From NCBI RefSeq assembly GCF_000425545.1, contig NZ_AUDQ01000004.1, forward strand, positions 62,001-126,000: a DNA stretch of 64,000 nt, read 5' to 3'. The notes under the pieces are model-generated. The model did not search any database and was not told where the DNA came from. It saw only the letters and a list, made by a program, of their open reading frames with translations. A program made the position numbers and the translations under genes. Shown piece after piece: positions 37,309 through 45,194 of the stretch. Position 1 is the stretch's first letter. Each line of letters begins with the position of its first letter. Source of the DNA: Sporosarcina ureae DSM 2281 (GTDB lineage Bacteria > Bacillota > Bacilli > Bacillales_A > Planococcaceae).

Positions 37309-38613
37309 TTATTTCCTCATATGATTATAATAGCCCTTCATTTCATCTTCAGGCACCATATTTCCACCCGTTCCCCATACGAGATGCGTCGCGTCTTTAA
37401 AGTCAGCAAACGGCAATTTAGACTTAATCCCATGGACAGGCCCTATCATACCAGCAAGTGCTGAAGGTTCCAGCCAGATGTCCTCACTGTCCGCCAGCTC
37501 TTTCAATAGCGTGAATAATGTCTGATCTTCTACCGTATAGCATCCTGTCAGGAAAGGTTCCATCGTTTTTCCGACAAATGCAGAAGCTGTACCGACTGCT
37601 AAACCATCAGCCGCAGTTTTATTATCCAGGCCAAAGTCTGCAACCGAGACTTGGTCATGCATACCTGTCATCATTCCAATCATCATGCACGGTGAGTGTG
37701 TCGGCTCAGCAAAGAGGCAATGTACATGATCGCCAAATGCCAGTTTTAATCCGAATGCCACGCCGCCTGGTCCGCCGCCTACGCCGCAAGGTAAATAGAC
37801 GAATAATGGATGCGCTTGATCGACAGTAATATTCTGCTCTTTCAATTGCGCTGCAACACGTTCCCCTGCCACTGCATACCCCATGAATAAATCCGTAGAG
37901 TTTTCATCGTCCACAAAATGACAAGACGGATCAGCCTCTGCCTGACGCCGGCCTTCTTCTACTGCCTTACTGTAATCATCGATATACTCCACTACATGTA
38001 CGCCTTTTGAGCGCAGTAAATCCTTTTTCCATTGTTTGGCGTCAGCTGACATATGCACCGTTACGTCGAAGCCAAGTTTCGCACTCATAATGCCAATACT
38101 CAATCCCAGATTCCCCGTCGAGCCTACTGCGATTTTGTGCTTCGCAAACAACTCACGGAATGCCGGTGTATCGAATTGGCTGTAGTCTTTTGCGTAATCT
38201 AGCAACTGGCTATTTATCGCAAGTGTCTCTGCATGCTTCAACACTTCATAAATACCTCCGCGCGCTTTGATTGAACCGGAGATTGGCAACGCATTATCTT
38301 GTTTTAATAAAAGCCTGCCTGGAATATTGACAGCATGCACTGTTTCAAGTTCTTGCTTCATCTTTGGAATCGGTGTCAATGGGGATTCTATGATACCTTT
38401 ATCCGTGTCCGGAAAGACTTTCGCCAAATAGGGAGCGAATCTCTCCAGTCGATCGCTGGCGTCTGCTATATCGTCTTTTGATAGATTCGTCTTCAACAGG
38501 CCGGCTGCTACCGGTTCGACGAGAGGGTTACACCATATTACTTCCTTTTTCTTGATCACACTTTGTAATAAAGGTAGCTTTACAAGCCACTCACTTTGCG
38601 TGATTTTATCCAC
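37309..38613 (-). CDS. dsdA: D-serine ammonia-lyase (dehydratase)
   Basis: PLP enzyme converting D-serine to pyruvate and ammonia, relieving D-serine toxicity. 434 residues; the PLP lysine lies in [17 protein letters not shown] (about 110-126), with [27 protein letters not shown] (phosphate loop) and the C-terminal [10 protein letters not shown]. No dsdC or dsdX homologue is adjacent. The terminator downstream is shared with the thiamin operon. Confidence 0.94.
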   Translation of the reverse strand: MDKITQSEWLVKLPLLQSVIKKKEVIWCNPLVEPVAAGLLKTNLSKDDIADASDRLERFAPYLAKVFPDTDKGIIESPLTPIPKMKQELETVHAVNIPGRLLLKQDNALPISGSIKARGGIYEVLKHAETLAINSQLLDYAKDYSQFDTPAFRELFAKHKIAVGSTGNLGLSIGIMSAKLGFDVTVHMSADAKQWKKDLLRSKGVHVVEYIDDYSKAVEEGRRQAEADPSCHFVDDENSTDLFMGYAVAGERVAAQLKEQNITVDQAHPLFVYLPCGVGGGPGGVAFGLKLAFGDHVHCLFAEPTHSPCMMIGMMTGMHDQVSVADFGLDNKTAADGLAVGTASAFVGKTMEPFLTGCYTVEDQTLFTLLKELADSEDIWLEPSALAGMIGPVHGIKSKLPFADFKDATHLVWGTGGNMVPEDEMKGYYNHMRK

Positions 38614-38656
38614 TAATCAATCACTCCCCTGTTATGAATGTATGCCTGAGTAGATT

Positions 38657-39268
38657 TCATTCGAACCAGCCTTTTTCATTGAATAACGTAATAGCCTCAA
38701 TACGATTACGCACACCAAGTTTATCCAGTATCGTGGAGACATAATTACGGACAGTACCTGGTGACAAAAACAGTTCAGCCGCAATCTGTTTCGTAGTCTT
38801 CCCTTCCGATACCAGTTTAAGTACCTGGACTTCCCGCTCAGTCAATGGATTCTTCTCTTCTTCTTTCATATCAAATGCCATGTCGATTAATTCTGGCGCA
38901 TAAATTCGACGTCCTTCAATAATAGAATGAATCGATTTCACCAGCTCTTCGATCGGATTATCTTTCAGCAAATATCCACGAACACCTGCATTACGTGCTC
39001 GTTCGAAATAACCCGCTCTAGCAAACGTCGTTAAAATAATAATTCGGCATTCCATATCTTGCAATTCTTCCGCTGCATCCAAACCGGTTTTAATCGGCAT
39101 TTCAATATCCATTATACAAATATCAGGCTGAAGACTTTTGACCAAATCCACGGCCTCCTGACCATTTTTGGCCATTCCTACTACTTCCATATCTTCTTCC
39201 AGGTTCAACAACGACCCTAGCGCACCGAGCAGCATTCCTTGATCTTCTGCAATTACAATGCGGATCAT
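38657..39268 (-). CDS. desR: NarL/LuxR-family response regulator DesR
   Basis: Receiver (1-120) with acidic pocket AEDQ, phospho-acceptor Asp54 in CIMDIEMPIKTG and Lys102-type LLKDN, followed by a LuxR HTH (about 137-200, LTEREVQVLKLVSEGKTTKQ). Asp54 is the same position used in B. subtilis DesR. It lies 5 bp after desK. It should activate the desaturase gene, and palindromic sites upstream of des fit this. Confidence 0.92.
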   Translation of the reverse strand: MIRIVIAEDQGMLLGALGSLLNLEEDMEVVGMAKNGQEAVDLVKSLQPDICIMDIEMPIKTGLDAAEELQDMECRIIILTTFARAGYFERARNAGVRGYLLKDNPIEELVKSIHSIIEGRRIYAPELIDMAFDMKEEEKNPLTEREVQVLKLVSEGKTTKQIAAELFLSPGTVRNYVSTILDKLGVRNRIEAITLFNEKGWFE

Positions 39269-39273
39269 AAACG

Positions 39274-40401
39274 TTACCCCTCCTTTATTTGCTTTAGAAC
39301 AGCAGGTACCACGATTTTCAGATGAGTCCCATTGTCACTTTTTATCGACAGTTTACCGTTGATGAACTCCAATCGTTCCTCCATACCATCGAGCCCGTTA
39401 CCTGGTAAATTCACGCCATTTTGCGCAATACCAATTCCGTTGTCGTTTATTCTAATTACAAATGCTTTTTCTGTTTGTTCAAATTTGATACAGCACTGCT
39501 TTGCATAGCTGTGCCTCACTACGTTATTGATTGCTTCTTTCAAACACATGACGAGCACATTTTCTACAATGGGAGACACGTCGGGGAAGTTCGGATTACC
39601 TTCTATATCCACTTCAATTTCAGCTGCCTTCAGCATTTGTTGGACGCGCACCATCTCATCTTTAAGCTTCACACGTCGCATACCACTGACGAGAACTCGT
39701 ACTTCTTTTAATGCTGTCGTAGAGATTTGACGTATATCTTGAATCTCAGCTTTTGCCGACTCGATATCCCGATCCATCAATCGAGAAGCCAAGTCACTCT
39801 TTAAGCCAATCATGGATAACTTTTGCCCAAGCGTATCATGGAGATCTCGTGCAATACGCTCACGCTCTTGAATGATCATCAGTTCAGATATCCGTTCCCT
39901 TGCAATCTCCAACTGATCTTGAAGTAGGTCCCGTTTTTGACGATTGTACAAATTAAAAGGCAATAATACTACACCGATCACCGTGATAATAACAAAGTGG
40001 ATTTGCGGTAAAAACAATTCAATCTCAAGAAAAAACCCTGCAACAATCGCTGCGATTAAGATCGCAATATGTAATCCATAAATAATAAAAAAGCCTACTG
40101 GTCTTCTGATATTTCCAATAGAGAACGCAATAAACAGTGACAGATAAACGTAACCAAATAACAATGTCATCACGACCGTAATGACAATTTCAAAACTGAT
40201 CCACATATACATGAGACCGCTTTTGGACTTGGCGGAAAAATAATACGAGAGGAAAAATAACACTAATAACATGATGCCTATTGCTAAATTAAATGGAGAT
40301 GCACTTCGTAAAATAAAAAAGAAAGGTAAGATACAAAATACAACCCAAGCATAAATACTGAGCCATGGGCTTTTAGGGAAAATACTATACCAACTATACA
40401 T
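39274..40401 (-). CDS. desK: Membrane thermosensor histidine kinase DesK
   Basis: 375 residues with about five N-terminal membrane segments (15-150), a coiled coil (about 153-180), the HisKA_3 box ERIARDLHDTLGQKLSMIGL with His188, and an HATPase_c domain (MCLKEAINNVVRHSYA, RINDNGIG, GNGLDGMEERLEF). His188 matches the B. subtilis DesK number. DesK switches between kinase and phosphatase with membrane thickness. The start has only a weak ribosome-binding site. Paired with desR. Confidence 0.92.
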   Translation of the reverse strand: MYSWYSIFPKSPWLSIYAWVVFCILPFFFILRSASPFNLAIGIMLLVLFFLSYYFSAKSKSGLMYMWISFEIVITVVMTLLFGYVYLSLFIAFSIGNIRRPVGFFIIYGLHIAILIAAIVAGFFLEIELFLPQIHFVIITVIGVVLLPFNLYNRQKRDLLQDQLEIARERISELMIIQERERIARDLHDTLGQKLSMIGLKSDLASRLMDRDIESAKAEIQDIRQISTTALKEVRVLVSGMRRVKLKDEMVRVQQMLKAAEIEVDIEGNPNFPDVSPIVENVLVMCLKEAINNVVRHSYAKQCCIKFEQTEKAFVIRINDNGIGIAQNGVNLPGNGLDGMEERLEFINGKLSIKSDNGTHLKIVVPAVLKQIKEG

Positions 40402-40476
40402 CAGTTCTCATCGCCGTCCTTTTCATTCTATTGTAACAAACATTTTCTTTGCTAGCTCTTTAGAGACATATGGACA

Positions 40477-40514
40477 AAATAAAAAGGCGGAGAAGGATTG
40501 CTCCTTCTCTCGCC
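40477..40514 (-). terminator. Intrinsic terminator between des and desK
   Basis: GGCGAGAGAAGGA / TCCTTCTCCGCC stem (one bulge) then TTTTTATTTTG on the minus strand. It separates the inducible desaturase transcript from desKR. Confidence 0.88.
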
Positions 40515-40517
40515 AAT

Positions 40518-41564
40518 TTAAGATAAACGTGTACGTTTTGGTTTTAAATCAATTGACAACTTATCTTTAAATGAATATTGTTTTGCTTCTTTGAATGTGA
40601 TGAATTTTTTATTAGTTGGATCATACAAGCGGTAACGTAATGATTCAAAACTAGTTTTCAATGTAATCGTTGTAGCTTTTTGCAATGGCGGAGTCAATTC
40701 ATGCGCCATTTCCAAGTTATAGTTTGGTACACGTGGTGCCAAGTGGTGTACGTGGTGGAATCCAATATTACCTGTTGCCCATTGTAAAACACGTGGCAAC
40801 TGATAGTATGAACTTCCTTCAACTGCTGCTTTAACATAATCCCAATCAGATTCTTCTTCAAAGTAAGAGTCTTCGAATGTATGTTGGATGTAGAACAACC
40901 AAATACCAAGGGCACCAGCTGTGAACATCATAGTACCTTGGATTAGCAAGAAGGCTTTCCAACCAATCGCTACGATTAATACTGTATATACTGCAACTAA
41001 AATAATGTTAATTAAATACGTATTCATACGCTCTTTCTTACGCGCGTCTTTACGGTTAAAACGACCTGAGATCAGTACCAAGTATAATGGTCCAAATCCA
41101 AACAACACAATAGGGTTACGGTAAACACGGTAGCTGAAACGCTCGAACTTCGAGGCATTTTTGTACTCTTCCACAGTCATGACCCAGATATCTCCAACAC
41201 CGCGTTTGTCTAGGTTTGAACTAGTTGCGTGGTGAATCGAGTGCTCTCTTTTCCATTTTTCATATGGGAATAATGTTAAGACGCCAGTAATTGTTCCTAC
41301 AATGCTATTCGCTTTTTTATTGCGGAAGAATGAACCGTGCGTACAGTCATGAAAGATGATGAATGTGCGAACTACGAAGAACGCCGCAACGATTGACAAC
41401 GCAACCGTTAATGTGACAGATACACTCAAGCTTTGGTAAGCCAGGAACCATAAGATAAATATTGGCGGTATTGTATTAATCATTTGAACGATACTCTTTT
41501 TCAAATCGGACTTCGCGAAAGGCGCGACGTCTTTATGCAGTTGCTTCGTTTGTTCTTTACTCAT
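40518..41564 (-). CDS. des: Acyl-lipid fatty acid desaturase (Des)
   Basis: Introduces a cis double bond (delta-5 in B. subtilis) into membrane acyl chains in the cold. 348 residues, with membrane pairs around three histidine boxes: HDCTH (72-76), HSIHH (108-112) and HHVHH (270-274). The sequence closely follows B. subtilis Des (TSSNLDKRGVGDIW, FYIQHTFEDSYFE). AGGAGGG precedes the ATG. Control by DesK/DesR, encoded just downstream. Confidence 0.95.
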   Translation of the reverse strand: MSKEQTKQLHKDVAPFAKSDLKKSIVQMINTIPPIFILWFLAYQSLSVSVTLTVALSIVAAFFVVRTFIIFHDCTHGSFFRNKKANSIVGTITGVLTLFPYEKWKREHSIHHATSSNLDKRGVGDIWVMTVEEYKNASKFERFSYRVYRNPIVLFGFGPLYLVLISGRFNRKDARKKERMNTYLINIILVAVYTVLIVAIGWKAFLLIQGTMMFTAGALGIWLFYIQHTFEDSYFEEESDWDYVKAAVEGSSYYQLPRVLQWATGNIGFHHVHHLAPRVPNYNLEMAHELTPPLQKATTITLKTSFESLRYRLYDPTNKKFITFKEAKQYSFKDKLSIDLKPKRTRLS

Positions 41565-41602
41565 GTTTGAATTTCCCTCCTATTGGGTTTGCTAGTACAT
41601 TA

Positions 41603-41668
41603 AGAATAACTTGTATTCAGTAGGAGGGGTAGACATAGATGTCATGACTTTGAGATGACAAATGTCAT
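41603..41668 (-). promoter_or_regulatory. Putative des promoter with DesR-type binding sites
   Basis: A perfect palindrome ATGACA-TT-TGTCAT (41655-41668) and a second related block, GTCATGACATCTATGTC (41632-41648), lie just upstream of a possible -35 TACCCC (41626-41631), 17-bp spacer, -10 TATTCT (41603-41608). A poor -35 with adjacent dyads fits activation by DesR~P; the binding itself is inference. Confidence 0.6.
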
Positions 41669-41729
41669 ATGTTTTGGGACAAGTAGTCATATTACAATAT
41701 GCGTTGTAAGAGATACGTTGAATTAGGTC

Positions 41730-41805
41730 GGCGCTCGACTAGTTGTTGTGGACCGAAGTTAGTGCGTGTCTGCTTTCTGGACCTGCGCTGGCACGTGAGG
41801 GATTG
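41730..41805 (+). repeat. Diverged direct repeat D1
   Basis: 76 bp, G-rich on the plus strand, sharing CGACT, GTTGTTG, GAAGTTAGTGCGT, TCTGCTTTCTG and GGCACGTG.GGGATTG with D2 at 41882-41960. No convincing gene covers it; all frames here give only short, biased peptides. It lies directly upstream of the des promoter region. Confidence 0.75.
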
Positions 41806-41881
41806 TGTAGGTTACCTAAATTGGAAACGTGTTTGGCAGAAAGACTATACGACTGCGGGTCTTTGTCACATTTGGTTGGGG

Positions 41882-41960
41882 GGCGTTGCTCGACTGGTTG
41901 TTGGGAACTGAAGTTAGTGCGTTTCTGCTTTCTGAACCCGCACAGGCACGTGGGGGATTG
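41882..41960 (+). repeat. Diverged direct repeat D2
   Basis: 79-bp partner of D1, about 152 bp downstream in the same orientation. It leads straight into the hairpin at 41968-42007, whereas D1 is followed by unrelated sequence, so D2 looks like the more complete copy. Confidence 0.75.
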
Positions 41961-41967
41961 CCTCCAG

Positions 41968-42007
41968 CCAGGAGCCAGCTGGCAAAGTGCCGCCAGTTGT
42001 CTCCTGG
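41968..42007 (+). repeat. Long hairpin with loop AAAGTGCC (reverse-oriented relative of the tandem units)
   Basis: CCAGGAG-C-CAGCTGGC, loop AAAGTGCC, GCCAGTTG-T-CTCCTGG: 15 paired positions (one G-T) around a one-base internal loop. Its flanks, AGGAGCCA upstream and TGTCTCCT...GGCCTACC downstream, match the reverse complement of the tandem units at 42131-42912, so it appears to be a diverged, oppositely oriented copy. Confidence 0.7.
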
Positions 42008-42130
42008 CCACGGCCTACCCCGCAGTTGTGCCTGTGCTACTGTGTAGTATTTATTTTGATTGTGGTTCTAACTAGAATAAAATCAATGACGTAGTGATAC
42101 TGATCTTCTATTTTTGAAAAAGAAGTATAC

Positions 42131-42412
42131 GAACTGCCCTACACACGATGCAACGAAGGCGCCTGCTGTGGTAGGCGTAGCGAGGAGACAGAGACAGGCG
42201 CACTTTCCTGTCTGTGGCTCCTCGCGAAAGCCATCCACCAGCGCCGAAGTGGAGACAATGAACTTGCCACTTAGATCGCCAGCTAAACCACAACCTCCTA
42301 ATTGAACAGGGAAAAGAAAAGCACGTGCAAGAACGACAACTGAATGCCGCTTATTAGGCATGCTAAATAGAAACGGAATACAAAAGCACTTCAACGATTA
42401 AAACAACTAGAC
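42131..42412 (+). repeat. Tandem repeat unit A (282 bp)
   Basis: First of three head-to-tail units, starting GAACTGCCCTACAC. It contains the hairpin 42180-42225 (GCGAGGAG...CTCCTCGC, 17 of 19 positions paired, loop CGCACTTT), then GCCATCCACCAGCGCCG, ACTTGCCACTTAGAT, CTAAACCACAACCTCCTAAT, AAAAGCACGTGCAAGAAC and TTAGGCATGCTAAATAGAAA. The minus strand is open in two frames, but the peptides resemble no protein I know. Confidence 0.92.
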
Positions 42413-42695
42413 GAACTGCCCTACACCCAATGCAACGAAGGCGCCTGCTGTGGTAGGCGTAGCGAGGAGACAGAGACAGGCGCACTTTCCTGTCTGTGGC
42501 TCCTCGCGAAAGCCATCCACCAGCGCCGTAGTGAGGACAATGAATTTGCCACTTAGATTGACAGCTAAACCACAACCTCCTAATCGAACAGGGAAAAGAA
42601 AAGCACGTGCAAGAACCACAACCCAACGCCGCATATTAGGCATGCTAAATAGAAACGGAATACGACAGCACTTCGACGATTAAAAACAACTACCT
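42413..42695 (+). repeat. Tandem repeat unit B (283 bp)
   Basis: Nearly identical to unit A by eye (roughly nine bases in ten), including an unchanged hairpin at 42462-42507. Differences are scattered substitutions with few indels, as expected of a tandem duplication that has aged a little. Confidence 0.92.
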
Positions 42696-42912
42696 GAACT
42701 GCCCTACACCCGATGCAACGAAGGCGACTGCAGTGGTAGGCGTAGCGTTGAGCCATAGACAGGCGCACTTTCCTGTCTATGGCTCCTCGCGAAAGCCATC
42801 CGCCAGCGCCGTAGTAGGGACAACGGACTTGCCACTTACACTGCCAGCTAAACCACAACCTCCTGATCAAACAGGAAAGAAAAAGCACGTGCAAGAACCA
42901 CAACCCCAAGCA
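42696..42912 (+). repeat. Tandem repeat unit C (truncated, about 217 bp)
   Basis: Third copy, more diverged and cut off after AAGCACGTGCAAGAACCACAAC. Its hairpin (42745-42790) keeps the loop CGCACTTT and the upper stem, but with changed, still pairing bases (GCCATAGACAGG / CCTGTCTATGGC). From 42913 to 43100 I see no further repeat and no gene. Confidence 0.88.
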
Positions 42913-43129
42913 GCTTCTTACTTACCATGAACTGTACCGTACTCCGACAGGCACTCGTCACTCATTTAGGAAAACTACTGTTCTGAAAATGTCCTATACC
43001 GCGTCTAACAAAGGCACCTTCTACACACCACATAAAACTTCGACATTAACCGGTACAAACCTCTACATTTCGCTGTACATTCATTTTACAATCGTTCAGA
43101 ATATACAACTATAGAAAGGAATGTATACC

Positions 43130-43786
43130 ATGCATAAACTATCACTTCGTTTATTAGCCGTTTGGATTATTTGTATTTTGTTTACCGGCTTTTTCGCCTA
43201 CATTGCCAGATCGATTCATTTGCAAACGATTTCTAGTTTTGATGAACCTATAATTGACTTTGTGCAAAGCGCAGAATCTCCAGGGCTGACGTCTATTATG
43301 AAACTATTTACTACCATCGGTTCTACTACATCGGTTGTTCTGTTGGCCATACTGACACTTGGAGTGCTTTTATGGAAGAAACATCGTGCCCAAGCGGTAC
43401 TATTCGCTATAGTACTAGCTGGGACAGGCATTCTTAATCAAGTACTTAAATTCATCTTCAAACGGGAACGTCCTGATTTTAATCGTCTAATCGACATTGG
43501 CGGGTATAGCTTTCCTAGCGGACACACGATGATGGCATTCAGCCTATATACGATACTTGCCTATATCCTATGGAGGAATGTAAAGAATACAGGAAGCCAA
43601 GTTGTGATTATCATTCTTGCAGCTATGATGATTGTCATGATTGCAGTCAGTAGAATATACTTGGGTGTTCATTTCCCAAGCGATATAGTCGGTGGGGTGC
43701 TAGCTAGTTCAGTCTGGTTGTTCGCATCCATTGCATTCTATCAACGATTCCAACGACAAAGATCAGGTAATCTACAAACAAAGTAA
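43130..43786 (+). CDS. PAP2-family membrane phosphatase
   Basis: 218 residues, about six membrane segments. The three phosphatase signatures are present: KFIFKRERPDF (C1, about 108-118), YSFPSGHTMMAF (C2, about 126-137) and SRIYLGVHFPSDIVGG (C3, about 178-193). Likely a phosphatidylglycerophosphate or undecaprenyl-pyrophosphate phosphatase; the substrate cannot be told from sequence. ATG 43130 is preferred to 43121, which is too close to the AAAGGA site. Lies just beyond the repeat array. Confidence 0.9.
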   Translation: MHKLSLRLLAVWIICILFTGFFAYIARSIHLQTISSFDEPIIDFVQSAESPGLTSIMKLFTTIGSTTSVVLLAILTLGVLLWKKHRAQAVLFAIVLAGTGILNQVLKFIFKRERPDFNRLIDIGGYSFPSGHTMMAFSLYTILAYILWRNVKNTGSQVVIIILAAMMIVMIAVSRIYLGVHFPSDIVGGVLASSVWLFASIAFYQRFQRQRSGNLQTK

Positions 43787-43820
43787 AACACGATGAAGTA
43801 TATACAAGGAGGTTATTTTT

Positions 43821-44207
43821 ATGTGGAAGGATTTTAAGGAGTTTGCGTTTAAAGGGAATATCTTTGATTTGGCAATCGGTGTTGTAATTGGTGCCGCTTT
43901 CGGAACGATTGTTTCTTCTTTAGTCGAAAACATTATGACACCACTGATTGGCATTTTATTAGGTGGTCTGAACTTTTCAGAATTGAGCTATACAATTGGT
44001 GATGCTGTAATCAAATATGGTCTATTCATTCAATCTATTATTGACTTCCTAATTGTCGCAGGTTCGATCTTCGTCTTCTTACGAGTACTTATGAAGTTGA
44101 AAATGAAGCCGGAAGAGGCAGTTGAAGAAGAACCTGAAGAAAAACCATTGGATATAAAAGAGGAATTACTTACTGAAATTCGTGATTTATTAAAAAGCGA
44201 ACGATAA
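43821..44207 (+). CDS. mscL: Large-conductance mechanosensitive channel
   Basis: Osmotic safety valve. 128 residues: N-terminal helix MWKDFKEFAFKGNIFDLAIG, TM1 (about 14-42, GVVIGAAFGTIVSSLVENIM), TM2 (about 65-92, FIQSIIDFLIVAGSIFVFLRVL) and an acidic cytoplasmic helix (EEPEEKPLDIKEELLTEIRDLL). AAGGAGG precedes the ATG. Length is family-typical. Confidence 0.96.
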   Translation: MWKDFKEFAFKGNIFDLAIGVVIGAAFGTIVSSLVENIMTPLIGILLGGLNFSELSYTIGDAVIKYGLFIQSIIDFLIVAGSIFVFLRVLMKLKMKPEEAVEEEPEEKPLDIKEELLTEIRDLLKSER

Positions 44208-44329
44208 AATAGCAAACACTCACTCTTTCAGTCGTACAGCCGCCACAGTTGTCTTACAAAGTCCATTGCAACGCGCCTGTCAAGGTGTTACAATTATAGG
44301 CAGGATACTGATCAAAGGAGTGGATATTC

Positions 44330-44422
44330 ATGTGGTTCGTCTATATCATGTATGCATTGTTTGCATTTATTCTCGGTGGAACAGTACTTGGACTAGTCCG
44401 TACGTTCAGCAGTAATAACTAA
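44330..44422 (+). CDS. Putative 30-residue single-span membrane peptide
   Basis: A short ORF reads MWFVYIMYALFAFILGGTVL then GLVRTFSSNN. It has AAAGGAG 9 nt before the ATG, one hydrophobic helix (about 2-22) and is followed 11 bp later by a terminator. It is too short for most gene finders. I do not recognise it; the good signals at both ends make it a plausible real gene. Confidence 0.55.
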   Translation: MWFVYIMYALFAFILGGTVLGLVRTFSSNN

Positions 44423-44432
44423 TACAATTTAA

Positions 44433-44479
44433 CAGCAGTGAATGAACGGGCTACGGCCTATTCATCCACTGCTGTTTTT
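44433..44479. terminator. Bidirectional terminator before the ABC operon end
   Basis: AGCAGTG-AATGAA / TTCAT-C-CACTGCT stem followed by TTTTT on the plus strand; the minus-strand flank has a shorter T run. Serves the small peptide gene and perhaps the convergent ABC operon. Confidence 0.8.
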
Positions 44480-44495
44480 ATATACACGACAATCA

Positions 44496-45194
44496 CTAAC
44501 GAAACAGAGAAATCATCCACGCTGTCGCATCTATTCCATATTTATCTCGAATCTCATCTATTTCTTTATGAGCAAGAACTTGACCTTCTTTTAATACAAT
44601 TAACTCATCCAACAACGGCTCTACTTCCTTGATTTCGTGAGTGGAAAGTAGAATGGTTTGCCACTCAGTATCCGTGAAACGAATGAGACCTCTCGCTATA
44701 TCTTCACGTACCATCGGATCCAATCCGGAAAATGGCTCATCTAGCAAATAATAGGCCGCATCTCTTCCAAGCGTTGCAGCAATCTTCACTCGACCTCTGT
44801 TGCCCTTTGACAGTGTGCTGATTTTTGCATCCAGTGAGATAACAAGATACTCGGCGATTTCTTGCGCTTTCTTCATGTTAAAATCCTCATATTGCGAATC
44901 GTAAAATTCAAATAATTGTTTCACCGTAAAATAGGGATAAAATAAATCGGTATCCGGCATATAAGCAACTGACGAAGCGACTCTTCTCGTAATCTTATTA
45001 TTATCTAAAATCGCAAAGCCAGTAGTAGGTATCAATATTCCCGCTAACATTTTCAGCATCGTTGTTTTCCCACTACCGTTTTCGCCGACGAGTCCTATGA
45101 CCTTTCCTCGAGGCAACGTTAGTGATACCCCGTTGAGTGCCCGTTTAGATCTATAATATTTGGAGACTCCCTGTAATTCAATCATCCTGTTCAC
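44496..45194 (-). CDS. ABC transporter ATP-binding protein (YtrB-like)
   Basis: 232 residues with Walker A GLVGENGSGKTTMLKMLAG (33-51), a signature region written LSKGNRGRVKIAATLGRD (the usual LSGGQ is LSKGN) and Walker B YYLLDEPFSGLD, followed by the H-loop LLSTHEI. It overlaps the GntR gene by 17 bp. It powers the membrane protein encoded first in the operon. Substrate unknown; related systems in B. subtilis respond to cell-wall antibiotics. Confidence 0.87.
   Translation of the reverse strand: MNRMIELQGVSKYYRSKRALNGVSLTLPRGKVIGLVGENGSGKTTMLKMLAGILIPTTGFAILDNNKITRRVASSVAYMPDTDLFYPYFTVKQLFEFYDSQYEDFNMKKAQEIAEYLVISLDAKISTLSKGNRGRVKIAATLGRDAAYYLLDEPFSGLDPMVREDIARGLIRFTDTEWQTILLSTHEIKEVEPLLDELIVLKEGQVLAHKEIDEIRDKYGIDATAWMISLFR

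Noticed and set aside
42131..42912. CRISPR array
   Set aside because: The repeats are about 283 bp and directly adjacent, without variable spacers, and no cas genes are nearby.
41700..42930. Protein-coding genes in the repeat array (several 60-110 codon frames on both strands)
   Set aside because: Frames overlap each other on both strands, lack ribosome-binding sites, give Cys/Arg-rich peptides and repeat exactly with the DNA units.
41700..42930. Insertion sequence or transposon
   Set aside because: No transposase frame, no terminal inverted repeats and no target duplication that I can see; a MITE-like origin remains possible.
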